Source: an uncultured Paracoccaceae bacterium (GTDB lineage Bacteria; Pseudomonadota; Alphaproteobacteria; Rhodobacterales; Rhodobacteraceae). Taken from it: DNA of 64,000 nucleotides. Each line of letters opens with the position of its first letter. Positions within the stretch are counted from its first letter, which is position 1. The notes beneath the pieces were generated by a model. The model was not told where the DNA came from. It searched no databases and was given only the letters and a program-made list of their open reading frames with translations. The translations under genes were made by a program, and so were the position numbers. Positions 55,661 through 64,000 of the stretch are shown piece after piece. The DNA is taken from contig CANMPL010000002.1 in NCBI GenBank assembly GCA_947499715.1, forward strand, positions 1-64,000. The letters are read 5' to 3'.

Positions 55661-57775
55661 TTAGTTCAGATTGACCTTGGATCCCTTCATCGTGATGTCG
55701 CTGCCTGCCTTTGCACTGATCTTGCCGCCAGCCTTTTGGGTGATCCCGGAGGATGCCTTGAACTGAATGTCCTTGCCGATCAATTGGATCGTGCCGTCCT
55801 TTTTCATGATCATTTTGCTCTCGCCCACGGAAATGACGAATTCATCACCGACATCGATGCTCTTGTTTTTGCCGACGCTCTCGCGCGATTCCTCGCCCAC
55901 CACGGTCGCCATCGTCTCACCCGAGGAGATCTCGATGGATTTCCCGACCGTCAACTTGGACGACACACCAATCCGGGTCTGTGACGCAATACCGATGGTT
56001 TGTTCGCGAATTTTCTCGACAAAGACCTGTAGGTTGCCTTCGCCGGGGTTCACCGCACCTTTCAGGCCAAGATCCGCTGCGATCTTGCTGACACCTTCTG
56101 CCAGACCAGCGACCGCACCGCTGACGACCTGACCAATTCCCGACGGTCCGACCGTGAGGCTCATGTTGCCGCCAATGGATTCAACGTGGTTATTGCCAAT
56201 CTCGATCGACTTGTTGTGGCCCACGGATTGCACCCAGTTGTTGTCGATCCGCTCCGAGTGGTTGTTCAGCGTCTTTTCGTTGCGGTCCTTTTGGGCGTGC
56301 ACAAAGATTTCTTCTTTGCCGTTCTTGTCCTCGAAACGCAGCTCATTGAAACCGCTGCCCTGATGGGTGTCGGTCTTGAACGTGCTGCGGGTTTTATGTT
56401 CAGGCAGCGCATAGGGCGGATCATTCTTGCCGTTGTAGACACAGCCCGTCACCAGCGGCTTGTCGGGATCGCCCTCAAGGAATTCGACGACGACTTCCAT
56501 CCCAATACGCGGCACGACCATGCCGCCCCAGCCATTGCCGGCCCAGTTCTGACTGACCCGGCAGCGCATTGATTTACGCTGGTCGAGATCCCAGTGGAAA
56601 TGCACGAGGATGCGACCATATTCGTCGCAATCAATCTCTCCCTCGCCGACGACAGTCGCGGTCTGCGGCCCCTGTATCCGGGCCAGCGGTGTCTTGAATT
56701 CAGGGCGCAGCGGGGCCGAGGTAGGCATCAGTTGATATCGGCCTTCGTAAGTCGGACCACCGTCGTCCCCGGCAGAATGAAAGTCACCCGCGCGGTAGCT
56801 ATGCTGCGCCGACAAGCACACGGCTTCGCCGACATTTGGCACAGCAAGTCCGGTTACTTTCAGCGTCTGACCGGCCCGCAGCGACGCGCAATCCCCCAAT
56901 GCGTTGTGGCGCGGGTCTTGGCCGCGTTCCTGATCGATACGAACGCGGGCCACGTCTTTGCCAGAGGTCTGGTCAAGGTATTGACCGGGGTAGTCATAGC
57001 TTTCGATCTGACCTTCGGCATAGCTCGCTTCGCCTGCGCGTTCGGCCTCCATGGCAGCGGTCGGCGTTTTGAAATTGTAGTCCGTCAGCCGAATCGCACC
57101 GGTGGTCAGGCGTCGCGCCGGGCGCATTTCCCAAAAATGTTCTTCGTCGGCGCGGTGGCGATCTTCGACCGCCAACATCGGCCGGTTCTTGTTCGGCACG
57201 TCGGTCAGCGCAGTGACAGAGTCCATTATCTTCATTTCGTGCGACCCGTCTTTGTGCTCGAAATAATAGCTAAGCCCGAACCGTTCCATCAGGCGCATCA
57301 CGAATGCCATATCGCTTTCGCCATATTGCACGGTGTATTCGAGTTCAGGAACACTGCCCGTCAGGTCGATCCCGTAGTCCTTGCCATAGGGCCCAAAAAC
57401 CTCTTCGATAATCTGGACCACGTCCATATCGTGGAAAATCTGCTGTTTGCGCCGCAGACTCAGCAGCCAGAACCAGGGCCGCAAGATCAGCTCATATCGC
57501 CAGCCGTTGTTGCCGGGGCCAAGCAATTGCGCCTCTGTCACGATGCCATCATAGGGTACATCCGGCAGGTCGAAGGACCGCAGATGCACAGTGGCGTTTG
57601 TTCCGATTAAGGCATCAAAATCAACATTATCGGTGTCGCACAGCGCCTCTACCCGGTAATGGAACAGCCCGTTCACATGTTCTTGGCCGTCAAATTGCAG
57701 CAGGTTCAGTTTATCCTTGCCCAACACTGTGGACAGGCGACCCATACGGGCATCTTGTGTGAAAGGCGCGTTCAT
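55661..57775 (-). CDS. vgrG: Type VI secretion tip protein VgrG
   Basis: A 704-residue spike protein. The N-terminal gp27-like part has FQGQEHVNGLF-type sequence (LLQFDGQEHVNGLFHYRVE), VIEEVFGPYG-like and SDMAFVMRLMERFGLSYYFE. The gp5-like OB fold has EYGRILVHFHWD, SQNWAGNGWGGMVVPRIGME and EFLEGDPDKPLVTGCVYN. A beta-helix needle (about 480-700) has SERIDNNWVQSVGHNKSIEI-type repeats and ends KGSKVNLN. No effector domain is fused, so it relies on the PAAR-like protein. No other T6SS structural gene lies in the window. Confidence 0.96.
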   Translation of the reverse strand: MNAPFTQDARMGRLSTVLGKDKLNLLQFDGQEHVNGLFHYRVEALCDTDNVDFDALIGTNATVHLRSFDLPDVPYDGIVTEAQLLGPGNNGWRYELILRPWFWLLSLRRKQQIFHDMDVVQIIEEVFGPYGKDYGIDLTGSVPELEYTVQYGESDMAFVMRLMERFGLSYYFEHKDGSHEMKIMDSVTALTDVPNKNRPMLAVEDRHRADEEHFWEMRPARRLTTGAIRLTDYNFKTPTAAMEAERAGEASYAEGQIESYDYPGQYLDQTSGKDVARVRIDQERGQDPRHNALGDCASLRAGQTLKVTGLAVPNVGEAVCLSAQHSYRAGDFHSAGDDGGPTYEGRYQLMPTSAPLRPEFKTPLARIQGPQTATVVGEGEIDCDEYGRILVHFHWDLDQRKSMRCRVSQNWAGNGWGGMVVPRIGMEVVVEFLEGDPDKPLVTGCVYNGKNDPPYALPEHKTRSTFKTDTHQGSGFNELRFEDKNGKEEIFVHAQKDRNEKTLNNHSERIDNNWVQSVGHNKSIEIGNNHVESIGGNMSLTVGPSGIGQVVSGAVAGLAEGVSKIAADLGLKGAVNPGEGNLQVFVEKIREQTIGIASQTRIGVSSKLTVGKSIEISSGETMATVVGEESRESVGKNKSIDVGDEFVISVGESKMIMKKDGTIQLIGKDIQFKASSGITQKAGGKISAKAGSDITMKGSKVNLN

Positions 57776-57789
57776 GGCTCAAATCCAGT

Positions 57790-57812
57790 TTGTCGATAAG
57801 TAATACCGACAA
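57790..57812 (-). promoter_or_regulatory. Inverted repeat upstream of vgrG
   Basis: TTGTCG and CGACAA arms eleven bases apart in the 96-bp AT-rich gap before the vgrG ATG. A possible operator; no protein can be named. A second hairpin (57863-57880, GCGCTTT/AAAGCGC) overlaps the end of the neighbouring dehydrogenase and may end its transcript. Confidence 0.35.
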
Positions 57813-57871
57813 GCTATCATGGATTAGTTATTTCGCAATCAGGGCTTCCATGCCTTGACAGCGCGCTTTTA

Positions 57872-58741
57872 TCAAAGCGCCTGAAGCCGCTTGAACAGGC
57901 TGGACGTGTCCCAGCGCCCGCCGCCCATTTTCTGCACGTCCTTGTAGAACTGATCGACAAGCGCGGTGATCGGCAGGCTGGCCCCATTTTCGTCCGCCGT
58001 GTCCAGACAGATACCCAGATCCTTGCGCATCCAATCGACGGCAAAGCCATGTTCAAAGTGGTCATCCAGCATGGTCTCGAACCGGTTCGCCATCTGCCAG
58101 CTTCCTGCGGCCCCTTGGCTGATGACCTCGACCACGGCCCGACCGTCAAGACCAGCCTTGTCGGCAAAATGAAGCGCCTCTGACAGCCCCTGCACCAAAC
58201 CGGCAATCGCAATCTGGTTGCACATCTTTGTCATCTGTCCCGCACCGCTGTCGCCGATACGGCGGCAAAGCTTGGCGTAGGTATTCATCACAGGCTCTGC
58301 GCGGTCATAATCCGACGTATCGCCACCGCACATGATCGAAAGCTGTGCGTTTTCAGCCCCTGCCTGCCCGCCGGAAATGGGCGCATCAACAAAGCCAAGC
58401 CCTTTGGCTTTGGCCGTTGCATACAGCTCTGCCGTGACTTTGGCGGACACGGTTGTGTGGTCCACAAAGATCGCACCATCGTCCATCGTGGCAAAAGCAC
58501 CATCCTCACCAATACAGACGGACCGCAAATCATCATCATTGCCAACACAGGCAAACACCATCTCCGCGCCTTCCGCGGCCTTTGCGGGGGTCCGGGCAAA
58601 CGCGCCGCCGTGTTCCTTGGCCCACGCCTCTGCCTTGGCGGTTGTGCGGTTGTAGACGGTCACATCATGGCCTGCCGCGGCCAGATGTCCGGCCATCGGG
58701 TAGCCCATGACGCCAAGGCCAAGAAATGAAAGTTTTGCCAT
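57872..58741 (-). CDS. 3-hydroxyisobutyrate dehydrogenase-family oxidoreductase
   Basis: A 289-residue beta-hydroxyacid dehydrogenase. The cofactor motif FLGLGVMGYPMAGHL with NR after the second strand (VYNRTT) suggests NADP. FVDAPISGGQAGAE and GAGQMTKMCNQ contain the substrate site and catalytic lysine. It could act on 3-hydroxyisobutyrate, tartronate semialdehyde or succinic semialdehyde; the neighbours do not decide. Confidence 0.92.
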   Translation of the reverse strand: MAKLSFLGLGVMGYPMAGHLAAAGHDVTVYNRTTAKAEAWAKEHGGAFARTPAKAAEGAEMVFACVGNDDDLRSVCIGEDGAFATMDDGAIFVDHTTVSAKVTAELYATAKAKGLGFVDAPISGGQAGAENAQLSIMCGGDTSDYDRAEPVMNTYAKLCRRIGDSGAGQMTKMCNQIAIAGLVQGLSEALHFADKAGLDGRAVVEVISQGAAGSWQMANRFETMLDDHFEHGFAVDWMRKDLGICLDTADENGASLPITALVDQFYKDVQKMGGGRWDTSSLFKRLQAL

Positions 58742-58850
58742 GTGTCAGGATCCAGTTCTGTTGGGGCAGCGTTCCGTTTGGACCGCGCCAATCAGCGCAG
58801 GATCTTAGCGCCGCGCGGGGGCTTGGCAACCGGATAACGGCAGGATGCGC

Positions 58851-59123
58851 CTAGCGCCCCATGCCCGCCAGGGCGGCGATCAGATGCCCTGCCACTTTGC
58901 GCAGTCCGATCAACAGCCCGCTTAGGATCAACACAATCGCTAGGATTTCCGTCAGAACGAACAAGGGGCCGCCGCCGTCCGCAAATATCATTCCGGTCAG
59001 GGCCAGCACCAAGCCAAGGCCAAGGATCGCGATCGAAGATTTTGGGATAAATTGTCGCCCGGATGCCCGGTTTTGACGGTGGGACAGACGTGATGAATCA
59101 AGACGCGACAATACAGTCTTCAA
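58851..59123 (-). CDS. Small membrane protein, 90 aa
   Basis: I do not recognise it. A basic N-terminus (MKTVLSRLDSSRLSHRQNRA) precedes two transmembrane helices (SIAILGLGLVLALTGMIFAD and LFVLTEILAIVLILSGLLIG). GAGAGGA is well placed before the ATG. It stands alone. Confidence 0.6.
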   Translation of the reverse strand: MKTVLSRLDSSRLSHRQNRASGRQFIPKSSIAILGLGLVLALTGMIFADGGGPLFVLTEILAIVLILSGLLIGLRKVAGHLIAALAGMGR

Positions 59124-59216
59124 TGGCTTCCTCTCATTTGGGGTACACCATATATATAAGCGTTTTCTGCCTATTTTTCAAGGACCTGAGGCCCATTCCC
59201 CTGAATTATGCAGGCC

Positions 59217-60299
59217 TTACGGCGTCACCACGATATTCCCGGTGTGCTTTTTGGCAATAAAGGCCGTTTGGGCGGCATGAAGCTCTTCCAGCGGATAGAT
59301 TGCAGCCAGTGCAGGCTGGATCGCCCCCTGTTCGATATAGCCAATCAGATTGGTCATCACAGCCGGGTCAATCACGGTCGATCCGGTGAACGTCAGATCG
59401 CGCAGATAAAGCGTGCGCAGATCCAGATCGACCATGGGTCCGGCAATCGCACCGGAACACGTATAGCGCCCGCCACGTTGCAGAATATCAATCAAGCTTG
59501 GCCAATATGGACCGCCGACCACATCCGCGACGACCGTCACCTGCTCTTCGCCCACAGCGGTGCGTAAATTGTTGGGCGCGCGCGGCAAGACCCGGTCGGC
59601 CCCAAGGGCGCTGACGTCGGCGTGTTTCGACGGAGAGGCCAGCGCAATCACCCGCGCGCCGCGCATTTTTGCAAGCTGCACCAATGCACCACCCACACCG
59701 CCAGAGGCGCCGGGCACCAGCACGGTGTCACCATCCGTGACATTGGCACGGCTTAGCATCCCCTCTGCCGTGGAATAGGAACAGGAAAAAGTGGCAAGCT
59801 CTGCGTCTGACAGATCGGACTTGATCGACAGCGCGTTCTGGCTGGGCATCACCGTGTATTCTGCAAATCCGCCGTCCATCTCTGATCCAAAGTAGCCGGT
59901 CTTGTTCCTGTTCAACGGATCAGAGGGGTCGCGCAGCCAATTGTCGGTGATGATGCGCGCGCCAATGCGGCCGGGGTCGACACCTTCGCCGACGGCCACG
60001 ATTTCACCGCAGGCGTCAGCGCCTTGGATGCGTGGAAATTGGATCGGCGTCCCGCCCCAAGCGGGATCTTCCTCGGCGACGTCATCAATGCCACTGCCTG
60101 TTGTGGCGTCTGTCACTGACTTTGAATACCAGCCCGACCGCGTGTTGACGTCCGTGTTGTTCAGCCCGCAGGCTGCGACCCGCACAAGCACCTGACCGGG
60201 GCCGGGGTCCGGGCGCGGCCAGTCATTATGGAACACCATCTGGTCCATGTCGCCATGACCCATTGTCACCATCGCACGCATCGTTTTTGGCAGTGTCAT
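59217..60299 (-). CDS. Zinc-type alcohol dehydrogenase/quinone oxidoreductase family protein
   Basis: A 360-residue MDR protein. The GroES-like N-terminal part has VLVRVAACGLNNTDVNTRSG, and the Rossmann site is LVPGASGGVGGALVQLAKM. The structural zinc cysteine cluster is not evident, so it is nearer quinone reductase-like enzymes. The start at 60299 (MTLPKTMRAMVTMG) has GGGG upstream; eight codons before it are possible but less likely. Confidence 0.88.
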   Translation of the reverse strand: MTLPKTMRAMVTMGHGDMDQMVFHNDWPRPDPGPGQVLVRVAACGLNNTDVNTRSGWYSKSVTDATTGSGIDDVAEEDPAWGGTPIQFPRIQGADACGEIVAVGEGVDPGRIGARIITDNWLRDPSDPLNRNKTGYFGSEMDGGFAEYTVMPSQNALSIKSDLSDAELATFSCSYSTAEGMLSRANVTDGDTVLVPGASGGVGGALVQLAKMRGARVIALASPSKHADVSALGADRVLPRAPNNLRTAVGEEQVTVVADVVGGPYWPSLIDILQRGGRYTCSGAIAGPMVDLDLRTLYLRDLTFTGSTVIDPAVMTNLIGYIEQGAIQPALAAIYPLEELHAAQTAFIAKKHTGNIVVTP

Positions 60300-60454
60300 C
60301 GCTGTCGCCCCTTTGATTTTCACCTGCCACGCTATGCGGCCATGTTTGCGCCGTCCATCGTAAGCCGCCCGATTGCCATTGACCGAGGCGGATGCGACGG
60401 TTCAGATCACCGCGACCGACATTTCGGCCGATCGCCGACAACAAAGGACCCGAC

Positions 60455-60835
60455 ATGACCACATTTGACGAAGACCTGTTTCTCAAGGGCCTCGCGCAGC
60501 GCAAAGCCACGCTTGGTGCAGATTATGTCGAAAAGAACCTTGCCGCTGCGGATGATTTCACCCGACCGTTTCAAGAGGCGATGACAGCGTGGTGCTGGGG
60601 TTTTGGCTGGGGCGATGACGTCATCGACGCCAAGACGCGGTCCATGATGAACCTGTCGATGATCGGTGCCTTGGGCAAAATGCATGAATGGGAAATTCAC
60701 TGCCGTGGTGCTGTCACCAATGGCGTCACCAAGGAAGAAATTCGCGCCATCATTCACGTCGTGGCGATTTATTGCGGTGTCCCGCAGGCGTTGGAATGTT
60801 TTCGCGTTGCCCGCAAAGTGCTGGAAGAGGACTAG
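60455..60835 (+). CDS. Carboxymuconolactone decarboxylase-family protein
   Basis: A 126-residue helical protein of the PcaC type. KATLGADYVEKNLAAADDFT, EAMTAWCWGFGWGDDVIDAK, LSMIGALGKMHEWEIHCRGA and a YCGVPQALECF ending are characteristic. No AhpD-type CxxC is present, so decarboxylase-like rather than peroxidase-like. AAAGGA precedes the ATG at 60455. Convergent with pheA, only three bases apart. Confidence 0.88.
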   Translation: MTTFDEDLFLKGLAQRKATLGADYVEKNLAAADDFTRPFQEAMTAWCWGFGWGDDVIDAKTRSMMNLSMIGALGKMHEWEIHCRGAVTNGVTKEEIRAIIHVVAIYCGVPQALECFRVARKVLEED

Positions 60836-60838
60836 CGC

Positions 60839-61681
60839 CTAGACCTTGTCATGCCGCCTTGGGGCCGATGGATAGACGCCCATCAGCTTCAGGTGGTCGG
60901 TAAAGTAGTCCAATTCTTCCAGCGCCAGCGCCACATTGCGGTCGTCCGGGTGGCCCTCGATCTCTGCGTAGAATTGCGTGGCGTTAAAGTTGCCGCCAAC
61001 CATGTAGCTTTCAAGCTTGGTCATGTTGACGCCGTTCGTGGCAAAGCCACCCATCGCCTTATAAAGCGCGGCCGGAATGTTGCGCACGCGAAAGACAAAG
61101 CTGGTCATCATCGCGTGTTTGCCGCGCTTTTTGTAATCCGGCTCGCGGCTCATAATCAGGAATCGCGTTGTATTGCGGTCGTGGTCCTCGATGTGGCGCG
61201 CGACGACCTCAAGGCCGTAGATGTCGGCGGCCAGCTCTGAGGCGAGCGCGCCAACCGTCAGATCATCGCCCTCTGCCACATCGCGTGCGGCCTTGGCGTT
61301 GTCGGAACTGGTCCTGCCGGTGATGCTGTTTTCGCGCAAAAACACCCCGCATTGCGGCAGGATCACGACGTGGCCGTAAGCGTGCTCGATCTGGCGCAAC
61401 TGCGCCCCGGGCTTGGCAAGCAGGTTGATATGCACCCGCACAAACGTCTCATCCACGATGTGCAAACCGCTTTCAGGCAGCAGTGAATGCACATCCGCAA
61501 CCCGTCCGTAGGTAGAGTTCTCGACGGCAATCATGCCCAATTCTGCATCACCCTTTCGCACCGCCTCGATCGCGGCCTCGAACGTCGGGCAGGGCAGTGG
61601 TTCGTGATTTGGACGCGCTTCGACGCAGGCCTGATGGCCGTAAGCACCAAGCTCTCCTTGAAAGGCAATTTTCGCGGACAT
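60839..61681 (-). CDS. pheA: Prephenate dehydratase
   Basis: A 280-residue monofunctional enzyme of phenylalanine synthesis. The catalytic domain shows FQGELGAYGHQAC, GMIAVENSTYGRV and NTTRFLIMS; the C-terminal ACT domain has VRNIPAALYKAMGGFATNGV and LESYMVGGNF, where phenylalanine would bind for feedback control. Divergent from the cytochrome c gene, an arrangement common in Rhodobacteraceae. Confidence 0.96.
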   Translation of the reverse strand: MSAKIAFQGELGAYGHQACVEARPNHEPLPCPTFEAAIEAVRKGDAELGMIAVENSTYGRVADVHSLLPESGLHIVDETFVRVHINLLAKPGAQLRQIEHAYGHVVILPQCGVFLRENSITGRTSSDNAKAARDVAEGDDLTVGALASELAADIYGLEVVARHIEDHDRNTTRFLIMSREPDYKKRGKHAMMTSFVFRVRNIPAALYKAMGGFATNGVNMTKLESYMVGGNFNATQFYAEIEGHPDDRNVALALEELDYFTDHLKLMGVYPSAPRRHDKV

Positions 61682-61811
61682 GGCAGCGCCCCTTCATTGA
61701 TCGTTCATCTACCCAGAAAAAAGGGCCATTTCGTCGCGCCACTATAGCTTGCACTTGGGCGGGGGAAACGGATACATAGCGGCAACGCAGACGAACCGAA
61801 TGGAACGCGAC

Positions 61812-62333
61812 ATGTTCGACACAATGACATTGACCAAAGCCGGCGGCGCACTTTGTGGCGCGCTTTTGATCTTCTTGCTTGGCGGTTGGGCGGCAGAGAT
61901 CATCTATCACGGTGGCGAAGGCGGTCATGGCGAAGACCACGCACAGGGGTATGTCGTGTTCGTCGAAGGCGCTGACGCCGAAGAAGAAGTCGTCGAAGAA
62001 GTCGATTTTGCGGTTGTCATGGCCTCTGCTTCCGCGGAAGAGGGCGAAGGCCTTTGGCGCAATTGCCAATCCTGCCACGCGCTTGAGGCAGGTAAACATG
62101 GCACCGGCCCGGCACTTTTGGGTGTCGTCAACCGCGCAGTCGCGTTTTACGACGATTTCAACTATTCCGGCGCGCTTGTCGCTGTGGCGGAAACCTGGAC
62201 GCCTGAAAACCTGAACGCTTTCCTTGAAAGCCCAAAGGGTTACGCACCGGGCACCGCAATGGGCTATAACGGTATGCGCAAGATCGAAGACCGCGCAAAC
62301 CTGATCGCCTATCTTGATAGCCTCGACGACTAA
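61812..62333 (+). CDS. Membrane-anchored cytochrome c
   Basis: A 173-residue c-type cytochrome. One N-terminal helix (about residues 9-32; GALCGALLIFLLGGWAAE) anchors it, an acidic linker follows (EGADAEEEVVEEVD), then a class I haem domain with CQSCH (85-89) and a methionine ligand in TAMGYNGM. Similar to the cytochrome c552/c-y electron carriers to the terminal oxidase. The start at 61812 (MFDTMTLTKAGG) is favoured over 61801. Confidence 0.93.
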   Translation: MFDTMTLTKAGGALCGALLIFLLGGWAAEIIYHGGEGGHGEDHAQGYVVFVEGADAEEEVVEEVDFAVVMASASAEEGEGLWRNCQSCHALEAGKHGTGPALLGVVNRAVAFYDDFNYSGALVAVAETWTPENLNAFLESPKGYAPGTAMGYNGMRKIEDRANLIAYLDSLDD

Positions 62334-62355
62334 GCACCGCTTTTCGTGTGATTTT

Positions 62356-62385
62356 GGCCGTCCCGATCCGGGGCGGCCTTTTTGT
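62356..62385 (+). terminator. Terminator after the cytochrome c gene
   Basis: GGCCGTCCC/GGGGCGGCC (one G-U pair) with a GATCC loop followed by TTTTTG. Confidence 0.88.
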
Positions 62386-62520
62386 TGCGTTGCATAAATT
62401 CGGCCACACCGTACGGTGGGTTCACGCAGTGTTCACGCAATCTCAACTTGAATGTTTGCCAAACGCGGCTTTAGCTACAAATGTGTTACAAGCCGTGTGA
62501 CTGACAATTCGGAGAGCAAG

Positions 62521-64000
62521 ATGCCAAATCGCCCCAAACCTGTGTCGAAAGCAAAAGCCAAATCGCAATCAACGACGCTGAAACATTGGGTGTCAGGCAC
62601 GGCGATTCTTGTTGGTGCTGCGATTTGGGCGGGGCAAGTCTTTGCCGATAGCCACGAGGTCATCACCGAAAGCCATGGCTATAGCAACTTTGGCGAACTC
62701 AAGTATGGCCCCAACACAGCGCTTGATTACGTCAATCCCGACGCGCCCAAGGGCGGCGAGATCGCGCAATGGGCCCAAGGCAGCTTTGACAGCTTCAACC
62801 AATACGCCCGTGATGGTGTCTCTGCGGCGTTGAACACCCTGCCTTACGAAAGCGTGCTGACCTCCACGGCGGATGATGCATACGGGTCTTACTGCTATCT
62901 CTGCACCACGATGGAATACCCCGAAAGCCTTGATTGGGTGATCTTCAACCTGCGCGACGATGTCACATTCTCCGATGGCACCGGCATGACGGCAGAGGAT
63001 GTGGCGTTTTCCTTCAACCTGTTCCTGGAACAGGGCATCACCGAATATCGCAACGTGGTGACACAATACATCGTCGGTGTTGAGGTGCTGGAACCTTACC
63101 GCATCAAATTCACCTTCACAGAAGAAGCCCCGCGCCGTGACGTGATTGGATTTGCCGGTGGCACGGTTGTCTTCTCAAAGGCATGGTTCGAAGAAACCGG
63201 CACCCGCCTGGATGAGGCAAGCGATGCCCCCTTCATGGGCACAGGGCCCTATCTGCTGGATAGCTTCGATATCAACCGTCAGATCATCTACAAACTGGAC
63301 CCGAACTGGTGGGGCGCGGATCTGCCGATCAACATCGGGCGCAACAACTTTGAAACCATCCGGGTTGAATATTTCGCCGATAGCTCTGCCGCGTTTGAGG
63401 GTTTCAAATCCGGCGCTTATACCTTCCGGTCCGAAAACAGCTCAAAGCAGTGGGCAACAGGCTATGACTTCCCCGCTGTCGAAAAGGAATGGGTCAAGGT
63501 TGAGGAATTGCCTGATGGCAATATCGGATCCGCCCAAGGCTTTGTGTTCAACCTGGACCGGCCGCAATGGCAAGACCCCCGCGTGCGCGAGGCGGTGCGC
63601 CTGATGGTCAACTTTGAATGGATGAACGACAGTCTGTTCTATGGCCTTTATGCGCGGCCAATTTCGTTCTGGGATAACTCTGATCTGGCTGCCTCTGGCG
63701 TGCCAACCCCCGAAGAAGTCGCGATTATGCAGCCCCTTGTGGACGAAGGGTTGCTGGATGCCAGCATCCTGACGGCAGAGGCGGTGACGCCGCCCGTGTC
63801 CGCGACCGTGAACCGCCCGCTGGACCGCGCCAATCTGCGCAAGGCCTCGGCCCTGCTGGACGAGGCGGGCTGGATCGTGGGTGACGACGGGATGCGCCGC
63901 AAGGATGGCCAGACGCTCGACGCCGACTTCCTGCAATTTTCGCCGCAGTTTGACCGGATCATCAACCCGATTGTCGAAAACCTTAAACGCCTCGGTGTGA
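62521..64000 (+). CDS. Extracellular solute-binding protein family 5 (YejA-like), 3' end outside window
   Basis: 493 codons are visible and the frame stays open to the window end. A basic N-terminus and one hydrophobic signal (HWVSGTAILVGAAIWAGQVF) lead to a periplasmic peptide/microcin C-type binding protein: YGPNTALDYVNPDAPKGGEI, then SFDSFNQYARDG, FSDGTGMTAEDVAFSFNLFL and a C-terminal LDRANLRKASALLDEAGW. The full protein should be about 620-640 residues. GGAGAG precedes the ATG. The ABC permease and ATPase genes are expected downstream. Confidence 0.93.
   Translation, partial: MPNRPKPVSKAKAKSQSTTLKHWVSGTAILVGAAIWAGQVFADSHEVITESHGYSNFGELKYGPNTALDYVNPDAPKGGEIAQWAQGSFDSFNQYARDGVSAALNTLPYESVLTSTADDAYGSYCYLCTTMEYPESLDWVIFNLRDDVTFSDGTGMTAEDVAFSFNLFLEQGITEYRNVVTQYIVGVEVLEPYRIKFTFTEEAPRRDVIGFAGGTVVFSKAWFEETGTRLDEASDAPFMGTGPYLLDSFDINRQIIYKLDPNWWGADLPINIGRNNFETIRVEYFADSSAAFEGFKSGAYTFRSENSSKQWATGYDFPAVEKEWVKVEELPDGNIGSAQGFVFNLDRPQWQDPRVREAVRLMVNFEWMNDSLFYGLYARPISFWDNSDLAASGVPTPEEVAIMQPLVDEGLLDASILTAEAVTPPVSATVNRPLDRANLRKASALLDEAGWIVGDDGMRRKDGQTLDADFLQFSPQFDRIINPIVENLKRLGV

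Noticed and set aside
55661-57775. VgrG as an 'evolved' VgrG with fused effector domain
   Set aside because: The sequence ends with needle repeats (SAKAGSDITMKGSKVNLN) and no further domain.
1-64000. tRNA, rRNA, CRISPR arrays, transposases, integrases, phage structural genes
   Set aside because: No T-loop-like GGTTCRANTCC with matching acceptor stem, no regularly spaced repeats and no recombinase-like frames were found by eye; short or diverged cases could be missed.

Overview
The window is chromosomal DNA of a marine alphaproteobacterium, most likely Rhodobacteraceae (Roseobacter group). I infer this from the high GC content, the style of the RNA polymerase and ribosomal proteins, the rsfS-rlmH-gpmI-envC-ctpA gene order, pheA divergent from a membrane-anchored cytochrome c, and the paired dimethylglycine/sarcosine dehydrogenase genes. 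No database search was possible; family calls rest on reading motifs and gene order.

Layout. 1-15.4 kb is the translation/transcription core: the 3' end of tuf, an inserted Rieske/cytochrome b561 pair, rplK-rplA, a convergent GGDEF/EAL gene, rplJ-rplL, and rpoB-rpoC. The usual alphaproteobacterial order is broken: no tRNA-Trp-secE-nusG lies between tuf and rplK, and no rpsL-rpsG-fusA follows rpoC. 15.4-18.3 kb is a mixed stretch (an AT-richer hypothetical gene, an AhpD-like protein, a gamma-glutamyltransferase). 18.5-27.6 kb carries a thiolase, free-Met sulfoxide reductase, an XRE-cupin regulator, LysE exporter, GFA enzyme, two FAD/GcvT dehydrogenases and a homocysteine methyltransferase: a plausible route from glycine betaine to glycine with methyl salvage. 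27.8-33.6 kb (minus strand) holds the ctpA/envC/gpmI/rlmH/rsfS operon, then a metallo-hydrolase and mscS; next comes a SnoaL-LuxR regulator with a small partner.

36.6-47.2 kb is the leucine region: leuC, three tandem paralogous Tat-signal proteins of unknown function, leuD, a membrane protein and a phosphatase-fold protein, a LysR/epimerase pair, then leuB, an SDR and an EamA exporter. 47.2-57.8 kb is an orphan type VI secretion (T6SS) cargo island. It is bordered by the wreck of a 2-oxoacid dehydrogenase E2 gene and holds two DUF2169 proteins, a degenerate ketosynthase-like protein, a PAAR-like protein, a putative PD-(D/E)xK nuclease effector fused to a self-cleaving S74 chaperone domain, its likely TsiV-type immunity protein, an unknown protein, a DUF6484 protein, a HEAT-like protein and VgrG. 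No T6SS structural (Tss) genes are present. 57.8-64 kb is metabolic: a hydroxyacid dehydrogenase, alcohol dehydrogenase, carboxymuconolactone decarboxylase-like protein, pheA, cytochrome c and the start of a YejA-type solute-binding protein.

The two most interesting loci are the nuclease-S74/immunity module (51.3-54 kb) and the trio of Tat-signal, winged-helix-like proteins wedged between leuC and leuD (38.0-39.4 kb). I saw no tRNA, rRNA, CRISPR array, insertion sequence or integrase.
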